Part shown: one piece after another, positions 33,172 to 43,589 of the stretch
How positions within the stretch are numbered: the stretch's first letter is position 1
Layout: the number at the start of each line of letters is the position of its first letter
Notes under the pieces: generated by a model
Seen by the model: only the letters and a program-made list of their open reading frames with translations
The model's database searches: none
What the model was told of the DNA's origin: nothing
Position numbers and translations under genes: made by a program
Assembly: GCF_900110685.1 (NCBI RefSeq)
Contig: NZ_FOES01000017.1
Coordinates: 1 to 50,257, forward strand
Direction of reading: 5' to 3'
Source of the DNA: Piscibacillus halophilus
Lineage (GTDB): Bacteria > Bacillota > Bacilli > Bacillales > Alkalibacillaceae
Length of the DNA: 50,257 nucleotides

Positions 33172-34841
33172 TCTTTAAACTGATTCAACATCCACAACCG
33201 AACGCTAAACTCCAGCAAAAAAGAATCATCGGCATCCACCAACGACAGCTTAGTCAATTTTTCTATATTTCTTAACCGGTACAGTAATGACTGGCGGTGC
33301 AAGTTCAGTGCTCGTGCGGTTTGACTCACATTCCCCTTATATTTCTGATAGGTCATGAAGGTCTGAATCAAATCAGTCTTTCTTTTTTGATCGTATTCCA
33401 CTAAAGGCTTCAGAATTTCTTGCACGTGATTCACGACTTGATTGTCCTTCGTCAACATGAGTAACAAACGATTGACTCGAGTTTCTTCAAAAAATGTACG
33501 TTCACCGAAACCGTATTGCCTCGTATGAATATCCAAAGCGGTTCTGGCTTGCTGATAACTTTCATAAAAAACATTTCCATCACCACGGTGAAATCCTACT
33601 CCCCATGCAAAGTCTAAATTCGTTAACTGATCGTGCAGCCGTCTTTCCACCATATCCAAAAAATGATTCACATTCTCTTGATAAGCAAAATCATCGGTTT
33701 CAATAAAAATGATGACTTCCCCATCATCAAACGTGGACATTGTCTTACGATTCAGCTGCTGGCTCGCATGTGTAATTTCCTTTTGAACATAGTAGTTCAA
33801 GCTATGTAGAGAGGATTGCATCGATCGGTCATTTTCATGTTCTTCCAAATCGATAGTACGAAAATCACCTACGATACACGCATACGACTTCGCTAAATCA
33901 TACCCCAACAATTCTCCTTTAGATAAAATCTTCGTCGTTAGCTCTTGCTTTTCTTTTGCCAAATCTAATATAAAATTATCCTTCAGTCTAATTTCCGTTG
34001 TCTCGATCGCATTTTCCGTTAAAAAGTAAAGAGCACACGCGGTTAAACCGTGTTCCAACGCATTCATCGTGAGCCACGATAAATCCTCTGGCTTCTCTGG
34101 TTCAAACAATAAATAACCTTGTTTTTTATCATTCGAAAAAATACTTAACTCATAGCACGTTTTATCATTTACATAATATTGATCAAGGTGATGGTACAAA
34201 GGGTGCTCATCTAAAGGGACCTCTGGTTTATCCAGCTTCTGAATTTCACCATTCGCATGACCATTTAAAACATCAATGACTTCCGTGTCAAACTCATAAT
34301 TAGCCCGAACTATTTGCCTCTGGTCACTAATAGCAACAGGTATTTTTATGTTTTGATGCAAAAGGGCAAGAATATCCTTTAAAGAACCTCCACTTAATAC
34401 ACAATCCGTTAACTGTTGTCGCAGTTCTTCCGCTTTCAAACGTTCCCATTCATTCTCACGATTTATCGCATCAATCACTTCTTGAATCACATCTGAAAAC
34501 CGAACCTTCCAAGGGATGTCTATTAAAATAAAATTAGAAGCCTCCGCTAATTCTACAACTCTCTCGGGCACATCTAAAATGTGACGCCCTGTAGAAATCG
34601 TTAAAGCAGAAGCTCCCGAATGAATCACATCTTGAACAAATTTTTCAAATAGAGCAGGATCATCTGCACACCCAATCCCTGTCGTTAACACGAACTCATG
34701 CTTACGTACAAAGTTCTCAACAGGAACTTCCATAACAGATACCCACTCTACCATTGTGTCCTGAAGATGGTTATGACCTGTAATCACATTTGCTTCTTCC
34801 ATTATATTTAACTGAACGACATCTTGCATCGCAATTCCCAT
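33168..34841 (-). CDS. PucR-family transcriptional regulator
   Basis: A 557-aa regulator. The N-terminal PucR domain (about 1-125) has VLTTGIG and GASALTISTGRHI; a middle GGDEF-like CdaR region (about 290-420) follows. The C-terminal HTH_30 domain has QTFMTYQKYKGNVSQTARA and LNLHRQSLLYRLRNIE, the recognition helix. Family members activate catabolism of purines, amino acids or osmolytes when an intermediate binds. Its gene lies upstream of the ectoine-type operon on the same strand but has its own promoter. ATG 34841 has AGGTGA four to six bases upstream; ATG 34829 is an alternative. Confidence 0.85.
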   Translation of the reverse strand: MGIAMQDVVQLNIMEEANVITGHNHLQDTMVEWVSVMEVPVENFVRKHEFVLTTGIGCADDPALFEKFVQDVIHSGASALTISTGRHILDVPERVVELAEASNFILIDIPWKVRFSDVIQEVIDAINRENEWERLKAEELRQQLTDCVLSGGSLKDILALLHQNIKIPVAISDQRQIVRANYEFDTEVIDVLNGHANGEIQKLDKPEVPLDEHPLYHHLDQYYVNDKTCYELSIFSNDKKQGYLLFEPEKPEDLSWLTMNALEHGLTACALYFLTENAIETTEIRLKDNFILDLAKEKQELTTKILSKGELLGYDLAKSYACIVGDFRTIDLEEHENDRSMQSSLHSLNYYVQKEITHASQQLNRKTMSTFDDGEVIIFIETDDFAYQENVNHFLDMVERRLHDQLTNLDFAWGVGFHRGDGNVFYESYQQARTALDIHTRQYGFGERTFFEETRVNRLLLMLTKDNQVVNHVQEILKPLVEYDQKRKTDLIQTFMTYQKYKGNVSQTARALNLHRQSLLYRLRNIEKLTKLSLVDADDSFLLEFSVRLWMLNQFKD

Positions 34842-34878
34842 TCTCATCACCTATATGCTTTGACATAACTATACTTGT

Positions 34879-34908
34879 ATTATAATGATGAAAATGAGAA
34901 ACAGTCAA
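34879..34908 (-). promoter_or_regulatory. Promoter of the PucR-family gene
   Basis: TTGACT and a perfect TATAAT are 18 bp apart on the minus strand, about 38 bp before the start codon. Confidence 0.6.
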
Positions 34909-34931
34909 TTTAGAATATTTAGAACTTTTGT

Positions 34932-36158
34932 CTATAATTGAAGCAAACGATGTTCCTTCTGTTCAAAATAGTAACGATCAAATGCCTTCAGTTCTGACAT
35001 TTTGAAATGAGATTTTAAATAATCATATAAATCTCGAATAATCAACCTCACTCTCTCATCACTTTCCTCACCAATTAAAATAAGCGTATCCATAATTACG
35101 AATAAGATTGAAACGTCTTTACCCATATGATCAATGACTTGATAAAACGACTGGTATAAAATGTCTCTCATCTGTCGCTGCTTTGTTATCACCCTAACCT
35201 GCTTATGATCTTCATACACCAAATGTTCTTTATGATATTTAATGATAAGTAATAAAATTTTTCCCAAATGTTGAATACAATCAATCGCAGTATGAGGATC
35301 ATTAATACCGCTTGAAATCGCACGAAGCGAAATTTCTTCTAACTTTTGAATCGTATACTGTACATCTTCACTCGCATTACGCTCTCTTCCAAGTGTAAAC
35401 GCATTTATTAACTCATCTGGAACTCTACTTTCTTCCTTCTGAAAAACTTCTGCAATCACTGTCGATTCAACAACAAAACTCCCAATTTCTTGTTTTAATT
35501 GAATAATCCAATCTTCCTTTTTAGCTATTTCAAAAAGATGATCGTAATCAATAATTTGAAGGTATCCATACCTTGGACTAACAACTTTGGATACTATTTT
35601 AAATTCGCTCGGTATAATAGGGTTAGCTTTTTCCTTAATTACCTCGGATTTCTCTACTTTTTGGTGATACGTTTCTAAATTGCGCTTAGCTTCTTCAGTA
35701 ATACTTGAGATAAGATTTGATACTTGAATAAACGTGGCGACGTGTTGAATGAAAAATGCAAAAAATCCTAGACAAATAAGGGATAACATAACCGAAAACG
35801 TTGCTGCTAATATTTGTTTATCTTCGAATTCGACTCGAAGAAATAAAAGGGAAATAATTGAATATAGAAAGCCACCCATAAATACCCCAAGCACCGTTAA
35901 TGTTCTTCGGTCAGTTAAAAAATTTTGCAATGTTCGAGGTGAGAATTGAGAGGAATAAGTCGTCAGCACAATCATGATCGTGGAGAACGTAATCGCCGTC
36001 ATCGTTAAAAGTGCCCCAGCAATCACCCCTAAGATATCCTTACCAAGCTCGGCATTGGTATAGAAAAACTCAGGTATGTAACGATCAATTCCATTGTAAT
36101 AATCATAATCTACTAATATAATTCCGACTGTTAAGAAAAGAGCAATTAAACAATACAT
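34932..36158 (-). CDS. DUF2254 membrane protein, N-terminus in doubt
   Basis: A 408-aa product of the DUF2254 family: about four N-terminal helices, the second with the family motif GALLTMTAITFSTIMIVLT, then a soluble C-terminal half with SPRYGYLQIIDYD and ISSGINDPHTAIDC. The function is unknown. The only in-frame ATG (36158) starts inside the first helix (MYCLIALFL) and has no ribosome site; an in-frame stop lies four codons upstream. Another frame just upstream reads VKNS, resembling the usual KNSFW..PALY lead-in, so a small deletion or frameshift may have removed the true start. Confidence 0.7.
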   Translation of the reverse strand: MYCLIALFLTVGIILVDYDYYNGIDRYIPEFFYTNAELGKDILGVIAGALLTMTAITFSTIMIVLTTYSSQFSPRTLQNFLTDRRTLTVLGVFMGGFLYSIISLLFLRVEFEDKQILAATFSVMLSLICLGFFAFFIQHVATFIQVSNLISSITEEAKRNLETYHQKVEKSEVIKEKANPIIPSEFKIVSKVVSPRYGYLQIIDYDHLFEIAKKEDWIIQLKQEIGSFVVESTVIAEVFQKEESRVPDELINAFTLGRERNASEDVQYTIQKLEEISLRAISSGINDPHTAIDCIQHLGKILLLIIKYHKEHLVYEDHKQVRVITKQRQMRDILYQSFYQVIDHMGKDVSILFVIMDTLILIGEESDERVRLIIRDLYDYLKSHFKMSELKAFDRYYFEQKEHRLLQL

Positions 36159-36235
36159 GACTGTTTTTTACCAAACTTACCACTTCTTTACTATGTTTGA
36201 ACTTAGTGTGACACGAATGATTGGGTCCCATTCAT

Positions 36236-36271
36236 TAAAAAACGCCTCCCCAATATGTTTGGGAGGCGTTT
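36236..36271 (-). terminator. Terminator after the tyrosine phenol-lyase gene
   Basis: AACGCCTCCC and GGGAGGCGTT form the stem, with TTTTTTAA on the minus strand. Confidence 0.85.
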
Positions 36272-36275
36272 AACT

Positions 36276-37706
<1,431 letters not shown>

Positions 37707-37721
37707 TCAGTTTAAATAATT

Positions 37722-37750
37722 ATTCTATTCCTGCAAGAACTTGGTGTAAA
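37722..37750 (-). promoter_or_regulatory. Promoter of the tyrosine phenol-lyase gene
   Basis: TTTACA and TAGAAT are 17 bp apart on the minus strand, about 48 bp before the ATG. Confidence 0.5.
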
Positions 37751-37883
37751 GAATGAACGCTTTAAAATAATGAAGGATATAGGGAGGTCTGTCGATAAAC
37801 CTCGAAAAGAACGATATGATGCTGATAAATTTGTAGATTTTCGCCGAATGAGGTCGAGAATCTTTCATAGTAAAAAGGCAAAA

Positions 37884-37914
37884 GAAAAAGGCGATCAAAA
37901 TAATGATCGCCTTT
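37884..37914. terminator. Terminator after the DUF3231 gene
   Basis: AAAGGCGATCA and its perfect complement, with TTTTTCTTTT on the minus strand. The rest of 37751-37941 holds nothing convincing. Confidence 0.8.
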
Positions 37915-37941
37915 CTACGTCCATATAAATCATACCTTAAT

Positions 37942-38934
37942 TTAATGCAATTTTTCCCTGTCTACCGCAATTGGAGGTTGCTCCAACCAACCCTGATTAA
38001 TCATAATGTTAGCGGCATCTTCTACATATAATGATACATCTAAAATACAACGTGAATATAATGCCCCAAGATCTCTTCTGCCGTTTAACGATGCTCCATT
38101 TGCATAAGCTCTTATTTTCATTGAAAACATATCAAGTTTATGAGCTACCATTAGTTTATCTGAGAATGGCGGGGTGGTTGATGTCGTAACTAAATGATCA
38201 AGCAGTGATGGAGAAGGCAAATTATCATCCGTTAGTTTTTTCGATAACATTTCAATATGCTTTTGATTAATTTTTACCCCACGTTCCAGAAACTTTTTGA
38301 TCTTTTGATCTTGAGCACCTTGACTAAACGCCAAAACTAGTGCCTTACTTATTACGTCGTTGTTAATATTATCAAATAAATGTGCAATTTCTAGTCCATG
38401 AAGTGATCTTTTATCACCGAAATAACCATTTAAGAAACTTTGATTATTTACAAACTCAACTTTTTTGGGGTTTGGCATAGTGGGCGAATTCATTAACAAT
38501 CCTTTTGCCTTTAAAACATCATGAAGAATGCCTGCCAATTTAGCTGTTTCATGTTCTACTCTTACAAAAAATTCTCTTATATCCTTCCTAGTTACTATCG
38601 GAATTGCAGCACTATAAAGACTCAGCCCTGCTTTAACAGTATATTGTAAATAATAAAGATAAAATTCATCATCAAATAGCCGTGGTGCCTCAAAGTTAAC
38701 ATCTTCATCTACGGTAAATCCGATTGGAACAGGAAAACTTTCTTTATTAAATATTTTTTCAATATCTCGTTTATAAGATTTAGATAAATCTAGGGCTAAC
38801 TCTACAACTTTTTTTATTTCTTTATCTTGGACATTATCCATAAAATAACTTAACACACATACTCCAAGCGTATTGCCATTGTATGTTGTCCAAAGTTTTC
38901 CCATTTCTGCTGAAGTTAAATTATTTATAGTCAC
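37942..38934 (-). CDS. DUF3231 family protein (CotF-like duplicated domains)
   Basis: A 330-aa protein, mostly helical, with two similar halves (about 10-160 and 178-325), as in the DUF3231 family of Bacillaceae proteins distantly related to spore coat CotF. Each half holds a ferritin-like four-helix region. No metal site is evident. GTG at 38934 follows GGGGGG by only two bases, an unusually short gap. A TTGAAG-17-TACAAT promoter-like pair lies so close that the leader would be only a few bases; the start of transcription is therefore unclear. Function unknown. Confidence 0.75.
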   Translation of the reverse strand: MTINNLTSAEMGKLWTTYNGNTLGVCVLSYFMDNVQDKEIKKVVELALDLSKSYKRDIEKIFNKESFPVPIGFTVDEDVNFEAPRLFDDEFYLYYLQYTVKAGLSLYSAAIPIVTRKDIREFFVRVEHETAKLAGILHDVLKAKGLLMNSPTMPNPKKVEFVNNQSFLNGYFGDKRSLHGLEIAHLFDNINNDVISKALVLAFSQGAQDQKIKKFLERGVKINQKHIEMLSKKLTDDNLPSPSLLDHLVTTSTTPPFSDKLMVAHKLDMFSMKIRAYANGASLNGRRDLGALYSRCILDVSLYVEDAANIMINQGWLEQPPIAVDREKLH

Positions 38935-39075
38935 TACCCCCCATTCATTGTATGTTTATTTATATAATGCTTCAATTACAGTAGAAAATGTATTTTTTTA
39001 ATCAAAAACTTCCGGATAGAACATAGCTCATCTTACTTAAAGTCTATCTCTAATAACTGTTTCATTCAATAAATC

Positions 39076-39486
39076 CTAATGTGTGTCCAGCGTGATAAGA
39101 GGAGTGTTTGGATTAGCAACATCGTCGTAATTAATCAGGATCTTTCCATCTTCTAAAACGTTAAAAGCATATTCCCCATTTTCAGCAGATTCAGGGTCTT
39201 TAAAAAAACCAAACGTATATACTTCTTGTCCTTGTAATTGATCCATGGAATCTTCGACGCTAATTTTCTTAACTTTTAGACCTTCGACCTTCGATAATAC
39301 CTTTTCAATTTTTTCTTTATCGGTTACAGTTTTTTTCTTATCACTAGAGGATGAGCTGTTTTCGACTTTTTGTACTATTAATGTATTAGCAAAATCCTTG
39401 TTCTCAAAGGTTACAACCTCTTCATCATTTGAACAGGCGCTTAATATTAAGATTACTACAACTAGTGACACACTTAAGTATTTCAT
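39076..39486 (-). CDS. Small lipoprotein of unknown function
   Basis: A 136-aa protein with a lipoprotein signal peptide ending in LSAC, Cys18 being the lipidation site. A Ser-rich, then Lys-rich linker leads to a small beta-rich domain with YTFGFFKDPESAENGEYAF. I do not recognise the family. GGGAGAG precedes the ATG. It lies 43 bp after the phosphoesterase gene on the same strand with no strong terminator between them. Confidence 0.6.
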   Translation of the reverse strand: MKYLSVSLVVVILILSACSNDEEVVTFENKDFANTLIVQKVENSSSSSDKKKTVTDKEKIEKVLSKVEGLKVKKISVEDSMDQLQGQEVYTFGFFKDPESAENGEYAFNVLEDGKILINYDDVANPNTPLITLDTH

Positions 39487-39528
39487 GCATAATCTCTCCC
39501 GTTTTTTAAATTCCCCGGATTCCTCTTT

Positions 39529-40209
39529 TCATTTATAGGATAAGTTAAAAATGTCAGGGTCCTTCATGTGGCGGATTTGATTAGCAGCAAATTCATAATC
39601 ATATTCTGTCTCACGTAAATCCACTTCAGGACCAAGCATGACCCAGCAAGCTCCACTGGCGGCGCTTGGGAGCCCAACGCTTCCTGCATTAATTATCCTT
39701 TTATCATATACGGATCTATCAAACTGAACATGTGTATGTCCACAGACTATGATATCTTGATTTACTGTCTCAATCATTGGTTTAATTTCATTTTTAGGAG
39801 TATCTTGACGGATGGCTTCTTCATCACTTCTAGGTGAGCCATGTACAAATAAGACATCACCTAATCCATCTATCTTTAAAGTAATATTATCTTGTAACTT
39901 ATTTAAAAACTCAATTTGGGCATCCGTTAATTGATCTGAACACCAATGATTAATATCTGCAACCCATTTATCAATCCCTTTTTCAATTCCGTGTCGTTCT
40001 CCGACTTCGCGATCGGCATTCCCCTTAATAATAAATATGTTCTCCTCAAGTGCCATAATCCGCTCCATAACCAATGCAGGCTGAGGTCCCCAAGCCAAAT
40101 CGCCACCAACTACTATCGCATCAGCGTCACTTTGTTGTATTTCTTCTAGAACTGCGTTAAGAGCTGAATAATTTCCATGAATATCATAAATAGCAGCTAC
40201 TCTTTTCAC
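39529..40209 (-). CDS. Metallophosphoesterase, YfcE-like
   Basis: A 226-aa calcineurin-type phosphoesterase. The metal-site motifs are all present: YDIHGNYSAL, GGDLAWGP, KGNADRE, VHGSPR and GHTHVQF. Such proteins hydrolyse phosphomono- or diesters with Mn2+/Ni2+; the substrate is unknown. I choose GTG at 40209, nine bases after AGGAGG; the longer upstream frame lacks support. Confidence 0.82.
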   Translation of the reverse strand: MKRVAAIYDIHGNYSALNAVLEEIQQSDADAIVVGGDLAWGPQPALVMERIMALEENIFIIKGNADREVGERHGIEKGIDKWVADINHWCSDQLTDAQIEFLNKLQDNITLKIDGLGDVLFVHGSPRSDEEAIRQDTPKNEIKPMIETVNQDIIVCGHTHVQFDRSVYDKRIINAGSVGLPSAASGACWVMLGPEVDLRETEYDYEFAANQIRHMKDPDIFNLSYK

Positions 40210-40318
40210 AGTTTTAACCCTCCTATAATCCACGACTTCTAAGATATATTTCCACTTCACATTTATCGCAATCTTGAGATTTATTTTAACATAAATATCC
40301 ATATACTTTTGATTGATC

Positions 40319-40353
40319 AAAAAAATAACACTCGAATAAATCGAGTGTTATTT
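40319..40353. terminator. Terminator after the dipeptidase gene
   Basis: A perfect 13-bp stem starting AAATAACACTCGA, loop of five, then TTTTTTT on the minus strand. Confidence 0.85.
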
Positions 40354-40361
40354 CCACTAAA

Positions 40362-41735
40362 TTATTTAACGTCTTCTAACATAAACCAATAATGTGCTAG
40401 TGTTTCCATTCCTTTATCAAAGTTTTCTAAATGGAAGTGTTCATTCGGTGCGTGTAAGTTCTCATCAGGAAGACCGAATCCCATTAACACAACGGGAACT
40501 TGTAAAATACGATCTAACTCTGCCACGATTGGAATCGAACCCCCACCTCGAATGTAAGCTGTTTCTTCGTTATAAACTTTTTCATAAGCTTTTGCAGCTG
40601 TCTGAATCACAGGGTGATCAAATGGTGTGACGTAAGGCTTCCCTTTATCAAATGGTGTTACTTTTACTTCTACACCTTTAGGTTTATTTTTCTCAACATG
40701 TTTAGTTAACAGTTCAACAATTTCTTCAGGATCTTGGTCTGGGACTAAACGACACGTAATTTTTGTTGTCGCTTCAGAAGGTAAAACCGTCTTAATTCCT
40801 TCACCTTGAAATCCTCCGTAAATACCATTAATCTCAAGCGTAGGTCTTACAGAAGTACGCTCAACATATGAGTAACCTGCTTCACCTGTTAATTCAGGAA
40901 CCTCTAAGTCTTGACGTAATTTTTCCTCATCAAATGGAACAGAAGCTAGTGCTTCACGTTCTTCGCCAGACAATTCAGGAATATTGTCATAAAACCCGTC
41001 AACTAAAACTTTATTATTTTCATCTCGGAAAGAATCTAAAATTTTAACGAGTGCATGGATTGGATTCATCACCCCTCCACCATACTCACCAGAATGTAAG
41101 TCTCCTTTAGCACCTTTAACATCAATTTGAATACCTGCTAATCCACGTAGACCGTATGTAATGGTTGGCTTGCCTTTTTCAATTAACGCGGAATCAGATA
41201 CCACAATTAAATCAGCTGATAACATCTCCTGGTGCTCTTCAGAGAATTTCGGTAAAGTCGGGCTTCCAATCTCCTCTTCCCCTTCAATTAATACTTTGAA
41301 ATTCACAGGAGGTGTGTCTACTGTATTCAGAACAGCTTCCATTACTTTCATATGCATGAAAACTTGTCCCTTATCATCTGTTGCACCTCGTGCATATAAT
41401 TTATTATCACGAATCGTTGCATCAAAAGGCTCTGAATCCCATAACTCCACAGGATCGACCGGTTGAACATCATAATGTCCATAAATTAGAACTGTCGGCG
41501 CATCTGAATTTTTTATTACTTCACCATATACGACTGGTTTCCCATCAGTTGGCATGACTTCAGCTTTGTCAAATCCACTTTTTAATAAATCATCTTTTAC
41601 CCATTCAGCCGCTTTCACAACATCATCATGATGTTCAGATAAAGCGCTAATACTAGGAATAGCTAAAAATTCTTTTAATTGATTAAGATGTTCTTCTCGA
41701 TGGTTTTTTAAATATTGAATAACTTGCTCTTGCAT
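40362..41735 (-). CDS. M20-family dipeptidase
   Basis: A 457-aa zinc peptidase of the M20 family (CNDP/PepV-like). The metal and catalytic residues are visible: His87 and Asp89 in YGHYDVQ, Asp120 in GATDDKG, and the EGEEEIGS box at 151-158, whose glutamates include the general base. The lid domain lies at about 205-375, with DLHSGEYGGGV at its start. It probably cleaves dipeptides in the cytoplasm. AAGGAG precedes the ATG. Monocistronic. Confidence 0.88.
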   Translation of the reverse strand: MQEQVIQYLKNHREEHLNQLKEFLAIPSISALSEHHDDVVKAAEWVKDDLLKSGFDKAEVMPTDGKPVVYGEVIKNSDAPTVLIYGHYDVQPVDPVELWDSEPFDATIRDNKLYARGATDDKGQVFMHMKVMEAVLNTVDTPPVNFKVLIEGEEEIGSPTLPKFSEEHQEMLSADLIVVSDSALIEKGKPTITYGLRGLAGIQIDVKGAKGDLHSGEYGGGVMNPIHALVKILDSFRDENNKVLVDGFYDNIPELSGEEREALASVPFDEEKLRQDLEVPELTGEAGYSYVERTSVRPTLEINGIYGGFQGEGIKTVLPSEATTKITCRLVPDQDPEEIVELLTKHVEKNKPKGVEVKVTPFDKGKPYVTPFDHPVIQTAAKAYEKVYNEETAYIRGGGSIPIVAELDRILQVPVVLMGFGLPDENLHAPNEHFHLENFDKGMETLAHYWFMLEDVK

Positions 41736-41831
41736 ATTGACTAACTCCTTTCATATTTTAATCTATTAAGAAATATCTTATCATTACCTTAACATCAATT
41801 CATTAAAGAAACTCCAAAAATTATTTAAAAA

Positions 41832-41840
41832 TGTTATAAT
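41832..41840 (+). promoter_or_regulatory. Extended -10 promoter of the glycerophosphodiesterase gene
   Basis: TGTTATAAT is a perfect extended -10, 78 bp before the ATG. No good -35. Confidence 0.4.
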
Positions 41841-41917
41841 CACGTAGAAAAAAGGTATATAGCTATCATACAGATATAAAAACTGGACCCGAATGTAAAC
41901 TTCCTGGAGTGAAATAT

Positions 41918-42838
41918 ATGATAAAAAGAATCATCCAAATACTATTACCAATCTTTCTGGTCTACGCTTTAGCTTTTTATATACTCTATATCAAACCTCA
42001 ACCAAATGTTGTACAGCACGACATATTACAATCTGAACATGAAGGTCCATTGGTCATCGCTCACAGAGCCGGGGATTTAATCGCGCCTGGAAACTCTATG
42101 GCAGCCATTGAACAATCTGCAGAGCTCGGTGTTGACTTAATTGAACTCGACATACACATAACGAAAGATGGACATTTAGTACTTATGCATGACCCCTCTG
42201 TCGACCGAACAACAGACGGATCTGGACTTGTGTCTGAATTAACGTTAGAAGAATTCCAAATGTTAGATGCTGGGTTCCATTTTCTTGACCTAAATGGGGA
42301 ATATTCATTCAGAGGGTTAGGCGTCTACAAACCAACATTAGAAGAAGTTTTTCAGGAATATCCAGACATGAAATACATGTTAGAAATCAAACACACGAAC
42401 CCTCCACAGTTATACGGTGATATCGCCTTGAAACTTTGGGATTTAATTCAAGAATACGATATGGAAGACAAAGTCTTAGTCTCATCTTTTGATCAAGAAA
42501 TAATTGATGAATTTAATGAACACGCTGAGGGCCGAGTCGCTCTAGGAACAGGAGAACAGTCCGCATTTAACTTTGTCATTACCAATAAATTATGGGTACG
42601 CAACTTTTTCAAACCGAACGGACATGCCATTCAATTTCCCGTCAGAAATAAATTCTTTAACTTTTTTACAGAGGAAATTATCGAAGGCGCCCAACGACTT
42701 GGTATGGATATCCACTATTGGACGATTAATGACGAAGAAACAATGAGAGAACTGATTGATGCTGGTGTTGACGGTATTATTACCGACCGCCCAGATATGC
42801 TGATTGATATTTTAGAAGAAAAAGGAATGAGGAAATAA
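41918..42838 (+). CDS. Membrane-anchored glycerophosphodiester phosphodiesterase
   Basis: A 306-aa protein with one N-terminal helix (about 5-25) and a GDPD TIM-barrel outside the membrane. Metal and catalytic motifs are ELDIHITKDGHLV, LMHDPSVDRTTDG and LEIKHT. The first motif reads HRAGDLIAPGNSMAA instead of the common HRG...PENT, so one conserved Gly and one Glu are changed. Likely substrates are glycerophosphodiesters or polyglycerol-phosphate at the surface. ATG 41918 lies eight bases after GGAG; the GTG at 41909 touches that site. Confidence 0.82.
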   Translation: MIKRIIQILLPIFLVYALAFYILYIKPQPNVVQHDILQSEHEGPLVIAHRAGDLIAPGNSMAAIEQSAELGVDLIELDIHITKDGHLVLMHDPSVDRTTDGSGLVSELTLEEFQMLDAGFHFLDLNGEYSFRGLGVYKPTLEEVFQEYPDMKYMLEIKHTNPPQLYGDIALKLWDLIQEYDMEDKVLVSSFDQEIIDEFNEHAEGRVALGTGEQSAFNFVITNKLWVRNFFKPNGHAIQFPVRNKFFNFFTEEIIEGAQRLGMDIHYWTINDEETMRELIDAGVDGIITDRPDMLIDILEEKGMRK

Positions 42839-42854
42839 CTTGAATCTGTAAATG

Positions 42855-42888
42855 AAAGCGAACCTAATTAGTAGGTTCGCTTTATTAT
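42855..42888 (+). terminator. Terminator of the glycerophosphodiesterase gene
   Basis: AAAGCGAACCTA and its complement, loop of about five, then TTTATTAT. Confidence 0.85.
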
Positions 42889-42916
42889 CAAAAAAGCCAG
42901 GTTTACCCTGGCTTTA
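42889..42916 (-). terminator. Terminator of the yceI-type gene
   Basis: AAAGCCAGG and CCTGGCTTTTTT on the minus strand form the stem and tail. Confidence 0.8.
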
Positions 42917-42921
42917 CCATT

Positions 42922-43452
42922 TTACTCTTCAATTACTAATTCGAACGAAGCATTTAGGTTAACCTCTTTGCCAATTAAAACGCCGCCTGTTTCTAATGCC
43001 GCATTCCAAGTTAAACCGTAGTCTTCTCGGTTAAGTTGACCTTCCACATCAAAACCTGCAACCATATTGCCTGCCATTGGATCTTTCGCAACACCATTGT
43101 GGTGAACTTTGAAGGTTTCTTGGTTCGTTACTCCTTTAATCGTTAAATCACCAGTTACTTCGTATTCAGATTCGCTTAATTTTTTTACAGACTTGCTTTC
43201 AAATACGATATTCGGATGATTTTCTACATCGAAGAAATCTCCGGATTTTAAGTGACCATTACGGTCTTCGTTATTGGTTTCAATTGAAGCTACGTCGATC
43301 ACAACTTTAACACTTGCATCTTCAAGGTTGTTTACATCGCCATTTAACTCCACATTAAAATCTTGGAATTCACCTTTTGCTTTTGATACCATCATGTGTT
43401 TTACCGAAAAATGTACGGCACTGTGTACTTTGTCTAAATTTACTGTAGCCAT
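42922..43452 (-). CDS. yceI: YceI-family lipocalin-like protein
   Basis: A 176-aa beta-barrel protein of the YceI family, which bind polyisoprenoid quinones or other lipids. DKVHSAVHFSVKHMMVSKAKG, SGDFFDVENHPNIVFES and NREDYGLTWN are family features. There is no signal peptide, so it should be cytosolic. AGGAGG precedes ATG 43452. It diverges from a YodB-like redox regulator, and a box matching the YodB consensus overlaps its transcription start, so induction by quinone or disulfide stress is likely. Confidence 0.88.
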   Translation of the reverse strand: MATVNLDKVHSAVHFSVKHMMVSKAKGEFQDFNVELNGDVNNLEDASVKVVIDVASIETNNEDRNGHLKSGDFFDVENHPNIVFESKSVKKLSESEYEVTGDLTIKGVTNQETFKVHHNGVAKDPMAGNMVAGFDVEGQLNREDYGLTWNAALETGGVLIGKEVNLNASFELVIEE

Positions 43453-43482
43453 TTAAAATTTCCTCCTCTGAAATAATTAACT

Positions 43483-43497
43483 TACTTTATGTAAGTA
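43483..43497. promoter_or_regulatory. YodB-type operator, TACT-N7-AGTA
   Basis: TACTTTATGTAAGTA fits the YodB consensus TACT-N7-AGTA exactly. It starts next to the yceI -10 hexamer and covers the expected +1, a classic repressor position. Confidence 0.7.
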
Positions 43498-43526
43498 AGT
43501 ATACAATTTATATTTAGTTACGTCAA
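43498..43526 (-). promoter_or_regulatory. Promoter of the yceI-type gene
   Basis: TTGACG and TATACT are 17 bp apart on the minus strand, directly upstream of the operator. Confidence 0.65.
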
Positions 43527-43589
43527 GTCGGTTTTTCTATTTTAAAAAAAGGTCTTTTACGTTATAATAGGTACAAAGAGGTGAATATC

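Noticed and set aside
37770-37928. 52-codon plus-strand frame with basic product
   Set aside because: No ribosome site; the 3' part is the DUF3231 terminator hairpin. It may be chance.
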